Below are positions 32,067 through 43,143 of a stretch of 64,000 nucleotides of DNA, piece by piece. A program made the position numbers and the translations under genes. Location: assembly GCA_037447655.1 (NCBI GenBank), contig JBBHKE010001558.1, forward strand, positions 62,001 through 126,000, written 5' to 3'. How positions within the stretch are numbered: the first letter of the stretch is position 1; every line of letters starts with the position of its first letter. This stretch comes from Zygnema cylindricum (taxonomy: Eukaryota; Streptophyta; Zygnematophyceae; Zygnematales; Zygnemataceae). The notes beneath the pieces are model-generated. The model ran no database searches, was not told the origin of the DNA, and saw only the letters and a list, made by a program, of their open reading frames with translations.

Positions 32067-33114
32067 TGTAGAAACTAATGGTTTTATTAGTATTTTCTAG
32101 GTCTGAAAAGAAATATAGAAGTCGAGGCAGTCTATCTCTAACTTCTCTCTCCAACTCTCAAACTTGTCGCAGTCACTGAGAAATTGGAGAGGAAGCTAGA
32201 GCCATGGCTACCTTGGCTATCCTGAGGTTTACGGGAATTTTATGTTAGGGTTTATTTATTTAATTAAAAGGTATGTGCCGGCGGCAGGATTTGATCCATG
32301 TACCTACCGGCCGGCAGATAATAAGTAGCCGGTAGCCTTAGCCGTTAAGTCTAGCAGTAGTGTTACATAGCATATAGTTTGATATTATTTAAATATGTAT
32401 ACGTGCGATAAATCATTTAATGGAAATGAATTACGGGATACATAGATCCAGTAATAAATAATGTACGACTTACGGTATGGACACAAATCAGTACTGCGCA
32501 TTTGTTTCGTAAATGAAACAAATACCGCGCATGTATTTATTACGGCTACGATTAAAGCCGAATTTAATCGAACGGCTTGAATTTGCGCCGAGATCGCGGA
32601 GGAAGATTTCGGCGGTTTGTGGCTATCGCCACATCGGATGACGCGTGGCGAAATTCCGTTGGATTGTGGAATCTCCGGAGATTATGGCACCGAATCCGGA
32701 TTTGACATGTGTCGACATTTTGGCCATGTCGTACAATGTCCGTACATAAAGTACACCGGCAGCTGTACTTTTGCGTACGGAACTCAATTCTGATTGGTTT
32801 CGTACATTAGTAGATAGAGTTTGTGAGAGAGATAGGACTTAGAAAAATTAGAAGATAGGACCCTCACTCCCAGAGAGCTTCTGTACAAAAGGTCAACTTT
32901 GACCCTCCATAACTTACTGCTCAGGGGAGCAAATTCAGAGATTCTTTTTGCTATCGACTCAGGGGAGTCTTGCCTTCACAGGGGTGAAGTTGGTTAGAGT
33001 TTTTGTCTGCCAGGGTGGCAGTTATTTTTGCTTAAACACAAAGGGGTCAGGATTATCCTAGAGGCTTCTTGGAAGCTGTCCACTCTGAGGACTTATGGAG
33101 GTCTCAGAGTTACA
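32067..33114 (+). repeat. Copia I 3' LTR
   Basis: Nearly identical to the 5' LTR, preceded by the purine tract at 32054-32066. Its tRNA-like block is at 32275-32355 (- strand, GGATCAAATCC intact at about 32287-32297). Confidence 0.93.
32275..32355 (-). other. tRNA-like sequence in copia I 3' LTR, antisense
   Basis: Same block as 30105-30185 with a better B box (GGATCAAATCC). Confidence 0.5.
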
Positions 33115-33119
33115 CGTCA

Positions 33120-35100
33120 CCCATAGGCAACGGCTCAAGAAGGTTTTTGAATTCAACGGCGGCTACCTTATCTGTGATATGTTATTGCACCCGATAATGA
33201 CTTCAGGTGAGAAGGGAACAGAAAAGAGCAATGACATTGGTGGCCATGGCCGACAAAACTAGATGAGTAATAAGCGTTCATTAATGGTGGAGATCGCATG
33301 GTCCAAGATAGGATTGTCATCCATTACAAAAGTTAAACTAATGATAGATGCCACCAAAGCCTACCTACCCAAGTTAGCCACAGTTGCTTAGTGGTTGTAG
33401 GACACAGACAAGACCTCTAAAAGCGACGGGTAAAGCAAATCGACAACGAGGGAGTAGCCTTTCCGGACGATCAATGATATCATGCCCGACAAGCTGATGC
33501 AAAATCGCAAAGAAACGATTATGAAAATCTGAAGTTATGAAAAGAAAAGAGAGCTATGAGGTAGAGTGCAAGTCAAGGACAAGGGACGTTGTGTATAATA
33601 ACAAGTTAAAATAGCGAAAGCCACTTGAGAATCCGATATTAAAAAAAAAAAAGTTCTCTCTATGAGAAGGTCATGAAATAGGGTATCCTTTACAAAGTCG
33701 TAAACAAAATAAGTGGCAACAACTGGGGAACCTAACACATTTAGACCCTCTTGTGGTGGGCAAACATAAAAGTTTGTGGGAAGAGGGAACTCTGGAGGAA
33801 TACCAGTAGGTGAGCACGGGACACACTTAAAGACCTTTACTGATAGGCTTATTTTTAAAAGTTGCTCAGAAAAATGGTGGAAGGCAAGAACAACTTGGCA
33901 TTGCGCGCCAATGATCTGCGTGCCATCCACCAAGGAATGGAACAAATAATTCGGAAAAGTGGTAGCGCAAGCTCGTAAGGTTTTTAATTAGGCAAAATTA
34001 AACAACTGTGCTCCCAAAAGGTCACTTTCATGAGTTGTAGTAACTGATTTCAAAGTAGCAACATCTCCTGATGCGCCACTAAGGGAATAAATAAGATAGT
34101 TGGATGTACAGTAGAAAATGAGAATAAAAGTAAAAAGGTGGTTTAAGAGGAGGCGTGTCCGAGCTTGCAAAAGGTGGCATTGTGATCAACAACACTAAAA
34201 GCATTAACGACGTGAATTTGGAGAACGACCTAATGTGGGTGCAGGTCCAATGTCGCACGTAAATCGTGGAGGACAGCCTCACAACCGCCCCACATCAAGA
34301 CACCAAACTGATGAGCAAAAAAAAAAATGTGAAAATCTCCTTAAAGTTGGAACCACATTGATCGAGCCATAAGATAACAGGCTTTGAGACTACAGTAAGA
34401 TGTGTTACTGCCAAAGAGGGTACTACATGCTGCTGCAAATGTTGCATGTAGCCAAAGAAGTTGATACAGTTGGTGGCGCATTTCTTTGAGCCAATTGAGA
34501 AGCCACCTTAAACATCAAATCAAAACCTTGAGATGGACATTTTGGGGGGGAAATATCATGCAAAAGCTCATATACCATTTTAGAAGGTCCCCCCGGCTAA
34601 AAGATCAGGGGATCAAACCAAAGATTTAGCCAAAGTATTCAAGCTCAAAATGGTGAAGAGGATCGTATGAGTAAATGAAGGACAAAACTTTTACTGATGC
34701 AACGGGGTGAAAGGCTTGAAGGGCCTCAAAATTTCACTCCGTAGTGGGCAGTGGTGTGAAAGGGCGCATTGTGATAGCGGTTTGAAAGAGTTCACCACAT
34801 CGGCCAAGGTGCACGGCAAGATGAATGCAAGCTGTGGAGGCAGGAAGTGGAGCTTGATGTTGTGGAGGAGTCACAAAATAGGAGATAACTTTGTCTGTAT
34901 GCTTTTGCTGAAGAGATTCCTAGTCCTCATGTTAAAATCGTTGATATCCAAAATGTGTCTCTCAAGCCCCACTAGCATTTTCGTAAGAATGTAAGACCAA
35001 AACAAAGAGCGGAAACAAATGGAAAAGGTGCCACAACGCCTGATTATGGATGTCGTCAACTAGAAGTTTGAGTGGGAACTGAAGAGGTGCTTGGACGACT
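33120..35100 (-). pseudogene. Retroelement J, reverse transcriptase part
   Basis: On the - strand, with frameshifts: QFGVLMWGGCEAVLHDLRA, then VVLQIHVVNAF (RT motif A, catalytic Asp now His), ASGDVATLKSVTT, FHSLVDGTQIIG (the DD position reads DG), VFKCVPCSPTGIPPEFPLP, EGLNVLGSPVVATYFVYDFV and SDSQVAFAILT. This is the RT order of a large, mostly unannotated plant retroelement family (non-LTR-like). It joins the C-terminal piece at 29159-29896, from which copia I separates it. Both catalytic motifs are lost. Confidence 0.65.
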
Positions 35101-37980
35101 TCTCACAAATGAGAAGCAATGGGTAATGTGTCCAACTTCGTAAATATAGGAGACAAGATAGAATTTAAACATACTCCGTGATAATGAATGGTATTAGAAG
35201 AAGGTTGACAAGAGATAAAGTAGTGAAAAAAAAGATTTATCAATAGAAGATTAAAAAAAAAAAGTTAATGAAAAGTATAAAAACGAACAAAGAAAAAAAA
35301 TGTTCAATAGGAATACAAAAAGTGGGGAAATGGAAAAGTCAGAAAAGGTATAAAGCTATAGTGGTTGGTGGAGGAAAAAATTTGAGGTTTTAGAAATTTG
35401 GAAAAAAATGAAAAGTCGTTTCCATTCAATGCTCAAATAAACCGCAATTTCTCCAGAAAGAATGGTGGCGGATAGAGGTCAAAATGGAATGTTAAGGGGG
35501 TCTTGGAAGATAAAACTTCCTATACTCAAAAACTCCGAGGAGGCGTCCAAAATGCGGAAATTATGGATAGATAAAATGATTCCTTTAAGTAGGGTGGTTG
35601 GTGGAGTGGAAAAATATAATATTGGGGAAAGTTGGAAGTGAAAATGAAAAAGTCTTTCCGATTCTCCAATCAACCGGAAAATCTCCAACGCCAAAAAGAA
35701 AAATTAACAAGGAATCCGACAAAGGTAGAAAGGAAAAAATAGTTTGTCTTAAAATATCCGAAATAGAGCCAAAAGTGGAAAAAATGGAAAAATGGAAATG
35801 GCTCGAAAATTGTCTATTTCCAAGGGATTTTTTTGCAAAAAAGAGAAAACAAAGTGAAATAAACGAGGAAAATGGATTTTTTTGCAAAAAAGAGAAAACA
35901 AAGTGAAATAAACGAGGAAAATGAACTGCACAACTAGAAATGTATGACAAATACTCCATGACATTTCTAAAAGGGGAATTGAGAGAAAATTAAAATGGAA
36001 GAAAAATAAATTGGAAAGAATTAGAAAGCTAATTCGTCTATCTTTGTAAATATGTAAGAGTAAATATAAATATGTAAAAGACTCTTTCATTATGAATAAT
36101 GTTAGAGGAAAGTGGGCAAGAGATAGAAAAAAGACGACAATTTGGTAATAAAGGAATTTAGAGAGGGAAATGAAAAACCCTTTCCTGAAAGGGGAAATTT
36201 AAGAGTCAAAATAGATATCAAGGTATGTGGTAAGTGGAGTGAACAATAGAGGTCTTAGAAACTTGGAAAGGAAATGAGAAGTCATTTCTTTCCAATGCTC
36301 GAATACACTGAAAATGTATCCACAAAGGTAGGGTGGCAGATAGAGGTAAAAATGGAATGGCGAGGGGATCTTCAAAAATCTAACTTTTTATGCTCAAGCA
36401 CTCCAGAAGAGCCTCTAAAATGCCAAAAATATAAAGATAGACGAAAAATGAAGAGTGTATGGAGGGAAATAATTGGAATGTGGAAAAATATTTGAAGAAT
36501 AAACATCAAGTATTCCAACAAACCGAGGAATCTTCCAAAACCGAAAGTAATAGAATTAGGAAGAAATCCAGATAAAGGTGGCAAAGAAAACTTAATTTTT
36601 TTTAAAAATCCGAAATCCTAAAAGATGGCCAACAAAAAAGTGGGATGACCAAATTTGTAATCTTCAAACAAAATGTCTCCAAATTGTTTACTTCCAAAGA
36701 AAAGATGTTGCTAAAAAGAAAAAATGAAGTGGAGTAAGAAAAAAAGTAAAAAAGAAAAAAGAAATTGCACACATGATGAGCGTGGTGTGGGCCCATAAAC
36801 TGTGGAAGGTAACGGCATGGTGGCAAAAGAGAGAGAAATAAAAAAAAGACATCGAAGATGAAACAGAGTAGAATCATGGCAAAATAGAATACGAAAGCAA
36901 AAGATAAAAGACAAAAAAAAACAAAAAAAATACAAAAGGAGAAGCACAAGGGAGAGAATATCTTCTCATTATAATCATTAAATTTGATGTACAAATTGAA
37001 TAGATTAAAACTAAGTCTAGCTCTACAGGTAGAGTGGAACAGTTACACGACGTCCACAAAAGATTCAATGCTGCAAAGGAAAAAAAAGGCATAATTGGTG
37101 ATGGCCAATGACAAAGTAGGATACCCAAACTTAAAGACAAAAACAATATTTCGTACTAGGGAATTTATAATGAAATAATCACCAATCTACAATGAATATT
37201 GTGAAGGTACATTTTGACGTACGCGTGAAAAAGTGCAACGGACGTAATTGACGAAAAAAATGTTTCACTAAGAGACAAAATAAGTACAATGATAAAGAGT
37301 GTGTTTGGAAAGTGATAAAGGTATTTGTTTACGAACAACAAGGCTACATGAATCGACGTAAAGGGAAGTGAAACGACACACCATATTGAAAATAGCGTAC
37401 GCACAACCGTATATTTGAAAAGTACGGTTCACTAATTAAACAAATGAAATGGGAATTCAACAAATCACGACCAACAAATTGTCCAAAACGGTATTCTAAC
37501 AGAATACCAACTTTCACGATGATCCGAATGGAGAGCATTATATGGAACCAAGGAGCATACATTAGGCGGACAAATAATTTTCGACCAACAAAAGATATGG
37601 TCCAATTTTTAGTGAACAAACTAAAAATAAAACCTAAACACTAGAGAATAAAACCTAAACACTAGAGGCCCCTATCGAGATTCACAACATTCTTGATAGA
37701 AAATGAAGCACAAAAATATAAGTTTTAGTAACATTGATGAGATTGATTCATCAAAGTGTAATAACGCGTAATTTTGAGGAGTTAGGTATTAGACGATCAA
37801 GTACGAGTAGTATATCTTGTCAAGTCATGGAGGCGATTGTCAAGAGTCTTCAACATTAGACCAGATGGCCAAAAAAAAAAAACTTCAAAACACAAAAAAA
37901 ATAAATCGAAGAAGATAAATGGTTGCCGAATTGTGTATGAGCTGTAAATTGCTCTCACATACAGATACCACTTGGTGATC
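35101..37980. other. Purine-rich gene-free DNA with ancient duplication
   Basis: Strongly purine-biased on the + strand, so long - strand frames (Phe/Leu/Ser-rich) are compositional artefacts. 35340-35560 and 36215-36435 are diverged direct copies about 875 bp apart, sharing GGTGGCGGATAGAGGTCAAAA-type and GAAAAGTCGTTTCC-type segments. No gene is supported. Confidence 0.6.
35825..35922. repeat. 49-bp perfect tandem duplication
   Basis: 35825-35873 is repeated exactly at 35874-35922. Each unit begins GGATTTTTTTGCAAAAAAGA and ends CGAGGAAAAT. Confidence 0.95.
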
Positions 37981-37982
37981 AA

Positions 37983-38508
37983 ATGTCACCCATCGATTAT
38001 TTCGATGCTAAACATAATTATACTCCTGTAATTCAAGCAGTCGTGGATAATAGGATAAAATTTGTTGACCTAAGTTTAGGATCCCGGGGTCAATACATGA
38101 CTCGAGAATTTTTAGAACCTCTCATTTAAGGCTAAGAATTTTAAGAACGTTTGCATGCAAGTGGTAATATTTTCCAACAAGGAAATAATAATGTGCAACC
38201 GTACCTCGTAAGCGACGTCGAGTATGCCTCACACCCAACCTAATTGTCCCTTACCCTGATTCGAAATTAAATGTATCTCAAGCAACATTTAACTTCCAAC
38301 ATTCGTCATTGAGGATGGTGGAAATATCTTCTCAAGATATAAAATCCACAAAGAGAATCAATTAATTATTTATATTATAGTTGCTTGTGTCTTTCATAAT
38401 ATTTTTATTGCAAGGAACGAGACAGATATTGATTGGGAAAAAGAGTTTAAAAACAAACAAACAAAAAATGCAAACGATATTCAAAAAAAGACCTTACAAA
38501 TGTCTTAA
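37983..38508 (+). pseudogene. PIF/Harbinger-type transposase remnant (C-terminal half)
   Basis: From ATG 37983: DYFDAKHNYTPVIQAVVDNR then KFVDLSLG and YMTREF, as in the DDE core of Harbinger transposases. After breaks: YLVSDVEYASHP (second catalytic Asp, usual GDSGYP), then in another frame LIVPYPDSKLNV, FNFQHSSLRMVVE (third catalytic position, usual H[ST].RMVVERAFG). Near 38365: VACVFHNIFIARN (usual ACC.LHN). At least three frameshifts or stops. The N-terminus with the first catalytic Asp and the terminal inverted repeats were not found. A DNA transposon of this class moves by cut-and-paste; this copy cannot. Confidence 0.75.
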
Positions 38509-38905
38509 GTTAAAGAAGAGCGACTACAAAATGTGGATGTCGAATGAAGTTGGGAAGTTTCAAAAACAACAAAATTTGAGGGTCTCAAATACGTGAAAGT
38601 GATTATGTTACGAGAAGATAAGCAAATGAACATAATAATACGAGTGTTTATATTTCACACTAAGGAGTGGAAGACATGGATATATTTGTTGACAAAGTTG
38701 ATGAAAGGGAACAATCTCGTGATTATGAAAGTGACGCAAATAGTATAGCTGAAATTGACATCAATGATTGATAGAGTGTAGGCTGATTATTTTAGGTGAT
38801 GTTCAAGTGACTTTTTTTCACTTTTGGATGCATGTTTTAAGTATCGACAAATCTCAAAAAGGCCAACCATTGGAGTTTAAGATATGATTTTATTGTAAAA
38901 ATCAC
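38509..38905. other. Gene-free flank of the Harbinger remnant
   Basis: AT-rich. A short readable stretch near 38675-38770 (DIFVDKVDEREQS..) is not recognised. Confidence 0.4.
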
Positions 38906-38907
<2 letters not shown>

Positions 38908-38959
<52 letters not shown>

Positions 38960-38990
38960 AAGGGAGAGGGAGAGGGAGAGGGAGAGGGAG
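38908..38990. repeat. (GA)n then (GGGAGA)n microsatellite, next to assembly gap
   Basis: About 43 bp of pure GA, then GGGAGA-type hexamers up to the gap. Confidence 0.95.
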
Positions 38991-39000
38991 NNNNNNNNNN
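38991..39000. other. Assembly gap (10 N)
   Basis: Ten undetermined bases between a purine microsatellite and a 7-bp minisatellite. The true length and even linkage are unknown. Confidence 0.98.
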
Positions 39001-39883
39001 ATCTGGCACCTGGCACCTAGCTCCTCGTTTCTCGCTCCTCGCTCCTTGCTCCTAGCTCCTAGCACCTAACTCCTACCTTCTATCTCCTAGCTCCTAGCTC
39101 CTAGCTCTTGGTTCCTATTTCCTAGCTCCTAGCACCAACTCCCAGCACCCAGCTCCTAGCACCCAACTCCCGATCCTCGATCCATGATCGAGGATCTACG
39201 ATTCTCGATCCATGATCCTTGATCCTAAATCCTCGATCCTCGATCCACAATCCCCGATCCTCGATCCTAAATCCTCGATCCTCGATCCCCGATCCCCGAT
39301 CCACGATCCTTGATCCAAGATCCTCAACCCACGATCCTCGACCCACGACCCTCAACCACGATCCTCGATCCTTTATCCTTGGTTCTCGATCCTCGATCCT
39401 CGATCCTCTATCTTCCATCCTCAATCCACGATCCTCGATCCTCGATCCTCGATCCTCGCTCTTTGCTCCTCGATCCACGGTCCACGGTCTAAGGTCCTTG
39501 ATTCTTAATTCTCGATTCTCGCCCCCGACCCTTGACCCCTGATCACTGACCCTCGATCCCTGATCCCCGATCCCCGATCTTTGATCTCCTATCTCCGATC
39601 CCTGATCCTCGATCCTCGATACTAAATCCTCCATCCTCCATCCTCCATCTTCCATCGTCTATCCTCATTCCTCTATCCTCTATCCTCCATCCTCTATCCT
39701 CGATCCTCGATCTTTGATCCTCGATCCACGATCCACGATCCACGATCCTCGATCCTCGATCCTCGATCCTCGCTCCTCGCTCTTCGGTCACAGCCCATTG
39801 TCCGCGGTCCACGATCCACGATCCACAGTCCACGATCCACGGTCCTTGATCCTCAATCCTCGATCTACGATCCACGATCCACG
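39001..39883. repeat. 7-bp minisatellite, first block
   Basis: 39001-39160 is built on CCTAGCT (AGCTCCT), then the array changes to CCTCGAT/CCACGAT (GATCCTC) up to 39883. Because the unit is 7 bp, all frames give IxDPRS / EDRGSR-type repeats on both strands; none is a gene. Confidence 0.95.
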
Positions 39884-41184
39884 TGAAATCCTATGGGCTC
39901 CATTGCCACACAGAATCCGCAGATAAAAAGAAGCTAATCTAGATAGTGCCGACTCCAATTTTATATAAACCCAAATGATTGACCCCTTGAGAATCAGAAC
40001 CCCATTACAGCTTCACCCCTGTGAAATAAGATTTTCTCTGTGCTCAGTTCCACCACAGAATACAAAGTTAGAATATGAGATTTGGACACATTCACCCACT
40101 TTGACTTTCCCTTAGAAATGCAGCCACCGTGGCAGGTAAACACTCTAACCCACTACACCTTTGTGTAGCCTGGACTCCCCTGAGTCCGTAGCAACAAGAA
40201 TCACTGAATTTGGTTAACTGAGTTAATAGTTATGGCTGGCCAAAATTTGCCATTTATATAAGGTGCTCTTTCGGAGAGTCAGCTACCTACCAGAAATATT
40301 CTAAGTCCTAAACCCCTCTCTAAACCCTCTAGTAATGAGGTACGGACCAATCGCATAACGGTATAGTACATAAAGGTACAGATACCAGTGTACCTTTTGG
40401 ACGGTCATCGTACGACATGGCTAAAAAGTCAACACATGTCTTATCCGGATTCGCTCTTATAATCTCCGGAATTCTTGCCTCCAAATCTTATCTCGCCACG
40501 TGGCGCCAGGTCATGCCGCGTCAGAAAAACTGTGCCGTACAAAAAAATACTAGTGCAGGAGTACTTTCTGTACGTACATTGTACGATGTCGTCATAGTGC
40601 GACATTTGTCACTTTCGGATTTGTTTTCTGCCGTTTCGGAAATTCCGTAATCCCGTACGTTGTTGCCACGTGTCACCCGGAGTGGCGGAGTCCAAAAACC
40701 GCCAAATTGTCCTTTTCGCGAGACCGGCGCTAACCACGGCCGTCCGATTGATATAGGTATTAAATACGAACCGTCAAAACAAATGTCCGAACTATTTGTT
40801 TCGTCCGGTACTAATAGTACAACTGTTTCTATGTCCTATAGACCATAATCTAGTTAAATGGGAAAACCTACGTGTATGTGTTTAAATACATATCAAACCC
40901 TATACACCTTAGCACAAATCCTAGACTAAACGGACAAAGCTAATGGCTACTTTGACGGACGGCAGGTACCAGGATCAAATCCTGGGTCCGTCATTCCCTT
41001 TGGTAAATCTACTGCGATTGTACTACCTGTCTCTCTAGACAGCTTAAGCAGCCATGGCTCTAGCTCCCTCTTCAGGCTCCAGTGACTACAACAAGTATAG
41101 GGGCTTGGAGAAGAAGTTAGAGGCTGACTGCCTCTGCTATTTTCCTATCATAAAATAGACCTAGAAAATACTCAAATATCAACA
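39884..41184 (-). mobile_element. Solo copia LTR in the minisatellite, CCACG target duplication
   Basis: Read on the - strand it starts TGTTGATATTTGAGTATTTTC at 41184 and ends ..CATAGGATTTCA at 39884. Perfect CCACG duplications flank it (39879-39883, 41185-41189). 1301 bp, longer than the other LTRs (about 1.02-1.05 kb). It contains CACGTG at 40497-40502 and several GTAC motifs (40380-40660). No internal region, so it arose by LTR-LTR recombination. Confidence 0.93.
40920..40994 (+). other. Best-preserved tRNA-like block, antisense in the solo LTR
   Basis: CTAGACTAAACGGACAAAGC (A-box region), then GACGGACGGCAGGTACCAGG. T-arm: stem CCAGG (40969-40973), 7-base loop ATCAAAT, stem CCTGG (40981-40985). 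An acceptor-like 7-bp stem TGACGGA (40953-40959) / TCCGTCA (40987-40993) encloses it. The B box is GGATCAAATCC. This is a compact acceptor plus T-arm minihelix shape rather than a full tRNA. Confidence 0.65.
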
Positions 41185-42541
41185 CCACGATCTACAATCC
41201 AAGATCCACAATCCTCGATCCTCGATCATCGATCCTCGATCCTCGATCCTCGATCCTTGATCCTTGATCCTCAATCCTCAATCCTCGATCCACCATCCAA
41301 GATCTATGATCCACGATCCACGATCCTCAATCCTCGATCCTCGATCCTTGATCCATGATCTACGATCTTAGATCCTCGATCCTCGATCATCGATCATCGA
41401 TTCTCGATCCACAATCCACGCTTCTTGGACCTCGGTCCTTGATCTTCGATCCGTGATCCTCAATCCTCAATCCACGATCCTCGATTATGGATTCTTGATC
41501 CTCAATCCTCGATCCTCAATCCTCGATCCATAATCATCGATCCTCAATCCTCCATCCTCCATCCTCTATCCTCGATCCTCTATCCTTGATCCTCGATCCT
41601 TGATCCTTGATCCCGGATACTCGATTCTTGATCCCCGCTCCCTGATCCTCGATCCTGATCCCCACCCTACCTCCCTGGACTTGACCCTGACCTCAACCTC
41701 GGACCCCGGATCCTCGATTCCCGGCTCTTCGACCTCGATCTTTGCTTCTTTCCTCTTCCCGCTTTTTTATGTCTACTTCGGCCATGGTCCTCGATCCTAG
41801 ATCCTCGAACCTCGACGCTTACACGTTGACCCGACCCCCGATTCCCAACCCCTTGACCCTCGATCCCCGATCCCCTATTCCCGATCCCTGATCCCTGATC
41901 CTCAAACCTCTATCCTTGAACCTGGTTCTTCCTTTTCTATCCTCCATTCTCCATCCTCGATCCTCTATCATTGATCTTGGATCTTAGATCTTCGATCCTG
42001 GATCCTCGTTCTTCGATTCACAATCCACGGTTCTCGATCCTCGATTCTCCACCATCGATCCTCGGTCCTCGGTCCTCAATCCTTGATCTTCGATCTTCGG
42101 TCCTTGATCCTTGATCCTCGATCCTCGATCCTGGGTCCTCGGTCCTCGGTCCTCGGTCATTGGTCATTGTTCCTCGATTCTCGATCCTCTATCGCTTATT
42201 TTAATCCGTGATCCTTAATCTGCGATCCGTTATTATAGATCCACGATCCTCGATCCTTGATCCCCTATCTTTGATCTTTGATCCCCGATCCCCTATCTCT
42301 GATTCTTCATCCCTGATCCTCGATCAGTGATCCGCGATTTGTGATCCTCGATCCTTGATTGCCGATCCCTGATCCCTGATCCTTAATCCCTAATCTTTGA
42401 TCTTCGATCCTAGATCCTCGATCCACGATCCTTGATCCTCGATCCTCGACCCTTGTTCAGTGATCCTCGATCCTCAATCCTTTGTCTTCGATCCTTGATC
42501 CTCGATCCCTGATCCTTGATCTTTGATCCTCGATCCTTGAT
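41185..42541. repeat. 7-bp minisatellite, second block
   Basis: Continuation of the CCTCGAT array, more degenerate between 41640 and 41820 (GACCTCGACC-type variants) and interrupted at 42541 by chromovirus E. Confidence 0.95.
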
Positions 42542-43109
42542 TGTAACAGGGTTACAGAGTTGGGTACTTAGTAGCTAGCAACTAGGCTGCAATAGTTGTA
42601 GTGTCAGAGCAGCGCAGCTGCGATTCCAAACCAGCGCAACATAGCAGCGTAACAACTTAGCGGTGTAGTTACTTAGCAGCGTAGCAGCATAGCATAGCAG
42701 CGTAACAACTTAGCGGTGTAGTTACTTAGCAGCGTAGCAGCATAGCAGCGCAGCAGAGCAACGCAGCTTAGCAGTTTAGCAACGCCGGGGAATGTAGATA
42801 GAACGGTGTTTTTGTAGAAAGATATTTTAAGATTTGTCTCGGTTGACCGTGAAGGTCCACGTGTACAGTTGTACAGTACTAGGTTGACTACCAGCTAGTT
42901 AGTTTAAATAGTGAATTAGGCCTAGTCAGCAGGACACTCTTTGAGTAGACCTTTGCAGCGAGCGGTGAATCTTGTAATCTCCTCCCGAGTAATAAAACGC
43001 AACCTTGTGTGTCATTGCTGGGTGCTCCTGCTGTTGCTACGGGAAGATCTTTTAAGCTTTCCGCTGTGTATTGTGGTGTAGTATGGTGCTTAATTTTGTC
43101 CCTTTTACA
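42542..43109 (+). repeat. Chromovirus E 5' LTR
   Basis: TGTAACAGGGTTACAG...CCCTTTTACA, 568 bp, rich in (AG)CAGCG-type short repeats. It contains a direct duplication of about 60 bp (units around 42640-42690 and 42696-42750, each with GTAACAACTTAGCGGTGTAG) that the 3' LTR lacks, which explains the 63-bp length difference. Confidence 0.92.
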
Positions 43110-43110
43110 T

Positions 43111-43122
43111 TGGTATCAAAGC
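43111..43122 (+). promoter_or_regulatory. Chromovirus E primer-binding site
   Basis: TGGTATCAAAGC, one mismatch from the complement of the initiator tRNA-Met 3' end (TGGTATCAGAGC). This is the ordinary plant LTR-element PBS, unlike the half-tRNA site of the copia elements in this window. Confidence 0.85.
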
Positions 43123-43143
43123 TTTTCCCCGTGACTCGACAAC

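Larger units (their letters stand above)
29897..33114 (+). mobile_element. Copia derivative I: young, internally deleted, with a fused open frame
   Basis: LTRs 29897-30945 and 32067-33114 differ by only about fifteen positions by eye over 1.05 kb. Perfect CGTCA target duplications lie at 29892-29896 and 33115-33119. Between them are the PBS, one uninterrupted 375-codon frame and a polypurine tract AAAATAAGGGGAG. The internal region is 1.1 kb versus about 4.3 kb in copia D, its closest relative here. LTR, priming site and polypurine tract are all present, so it could be mobilised by an autonomous relative (inference). It disrupts retroelement J. Confidence 0.94.

Noticed and set aside
35479-37404. 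Several - strand Phe/Leu-rich frames up to 130 codons
   Set aside because: They come from A/G-rich DNA on the + strand, with no domain, no conserved block and no start context.
38640-38775. Possible CACTA-type fragment after the Harbinger remnant
   Set aside because: The readable residues (DIFVDKVDEREQS) do not match any CACTA block I know.
39122-39926. Long open frames on both strands (IxDPRS / EDRGSR repeats)
   Set aside because: They follow from a 7-bp repeat without stop codons; the same happens at 41600-41800 and 62605-63186. No gene.
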